NCBI GenBank assembly: GCA_020051095.1
Contig: JAGVJN010000042.1
Span: forward strand, 1 to 64,000
DNA from: Pseudomonadota bacterium
GTDB lineage: Bacteria > Pseudomonadota > Gammaproteobacteria > Legionellales > Legionellaceae
DNA: 64,000 nt
Reading direction: 5' to 3'
The position numbers and the translations under genes are program-made. The notes below the pieces were generated by a model. The model did not search any database and was not told where the DNA came from. It worked only from the letters and a program-made list of their open reading frames with translations. How positions within the stretch are numbered: the first letter of the stretch is position 1; every line of letters begins with the position of its first letter. Below, piece by piece: positions 63,743 to 64,000 of the stretch.

Positions 63743-63948
63743 GACCAAATTACAAAAAAATGAAATTTTCCAAAAAGTTATTGCTTTTTAAATTCATTTA
63801 TGTAAGCCCTAGGATACAGCAGTACACTGGCCCAAGTTATTCAATCAAATCACACGAAACTAGGAGACACCTCTATCGTTATCATTTTTGTCACTGCGAA
63901 TAGCAATAAAAACACCCCCAAAGTCAACCATATCATCAAGACACAAAA

Positions 63949-63995
63949 GCCGTGTTATTCCATGTTGGCACCTGCCAACAATTTCATAACACGGC
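63949..63995 (-). terminator. Nested hairpin at the right edge, likely terminator of an off-window gene
   Basis: GCCGTGTTAT (63949-63958) pairs with ATAACACGGC (63986-63995); inside it, GTTGGC (63964) pairs with GCCAAC (63974). On the minus strand a TTTTG run follows the stem, so this would end transcription coming leftward from beyond the window. The 63682-63948 stretch between it and fis contains the fis promoter and no other gene. Confidence 0.65.
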
Positions 63996-64000
63996 ATGAT

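Overview
The window looks like a chromosomal segment of a gammaproteobacterium of the order Legionellales (Legionella/Coxiella-like). Supporting signs are the moderately AT-rich coding style, the folA-pdxA-surA-lptD cluster, a LetA-type box in front of a GGA-rich Csr-sequestering RNA, a ProQ/FinO protein, tandem exonuclease III genes, and many genes of unknown function encoding acidic or multi-membrane proteins that resemble secreted effectors in style. The genus cannot be fixed from the sequence alone. I see no prophage, CRISPR array, tRNA or transposase gene.

Layout. 1-5.8 kb: the 5' end of a leftward 16S rRNA gene with its promoter, then the leftward group folA, pdxA, surA, lptD. 6-7.6 kb: amgK-murU (peptidoglycan sugar salvage). 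7.6-9.4 kb: two leftward unknown acidic proteins. 9.5-16.5 kb: fadE, an unknown gene coupled to ppk1, and the divergent epmB/efp pair. 16.5-23.4 kb: a Tyr/Gly-rich lipoprotein, an acidic unknown protein, an SDR oxidoreductase, dapB, a YqaE/Pmp3 protein, ProQ/FinO, EAL-HDOD, RDD and an unknown gene. 23.4-32.2 kb: panB-panC, a hydrolase-zapE-trkH run, a SulP-carbonic anhydrase fusion and an unknown membrane protein. 32.3-36.7 kb: a tightly coupled cassette of an unknown protein with a Gly/Ala/Val-rich tail, a YcaO enzyme, a TfuA protein and an acyltransferase. 36.7-38.2 kb: a 221-bp element with perfect 33-bp terminal inverted repeats, a PLP enzyme and the Csr-type RNA. 38.4-44.3 kb: a receiver protein, a 138-bp dispersed repeat, a ketoacyl synthase, lpxD and polA. 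44.3-56.2 kb: an unknown protein, an EAL protein, a membrane protein behind a Fur-like box, feoABC behind a second Fur-like box, a J-domain membrane protein and a GGDEF protein. 56.2-64 kb: a PriC-like protein, an amino acid antiporter, a FadL-type porin, two exonuclease III genes, wrbA, a YihY protein and fis.

The most notable points are the YcaO-TfuA cassette with a translationally coupled upstream protein that could be its substrate; the RNA whose nine GGA motifs and LetA-like box mark it as a Csr decoy; a family of phased GNNNAC hexamers seen both in the 36.7 kb element and near 20.1 kb; and a complementary pair of dual-domain c-di-GMP proteins, one with an apparently intact EAL and broken GGDEF, the other with the reverse.
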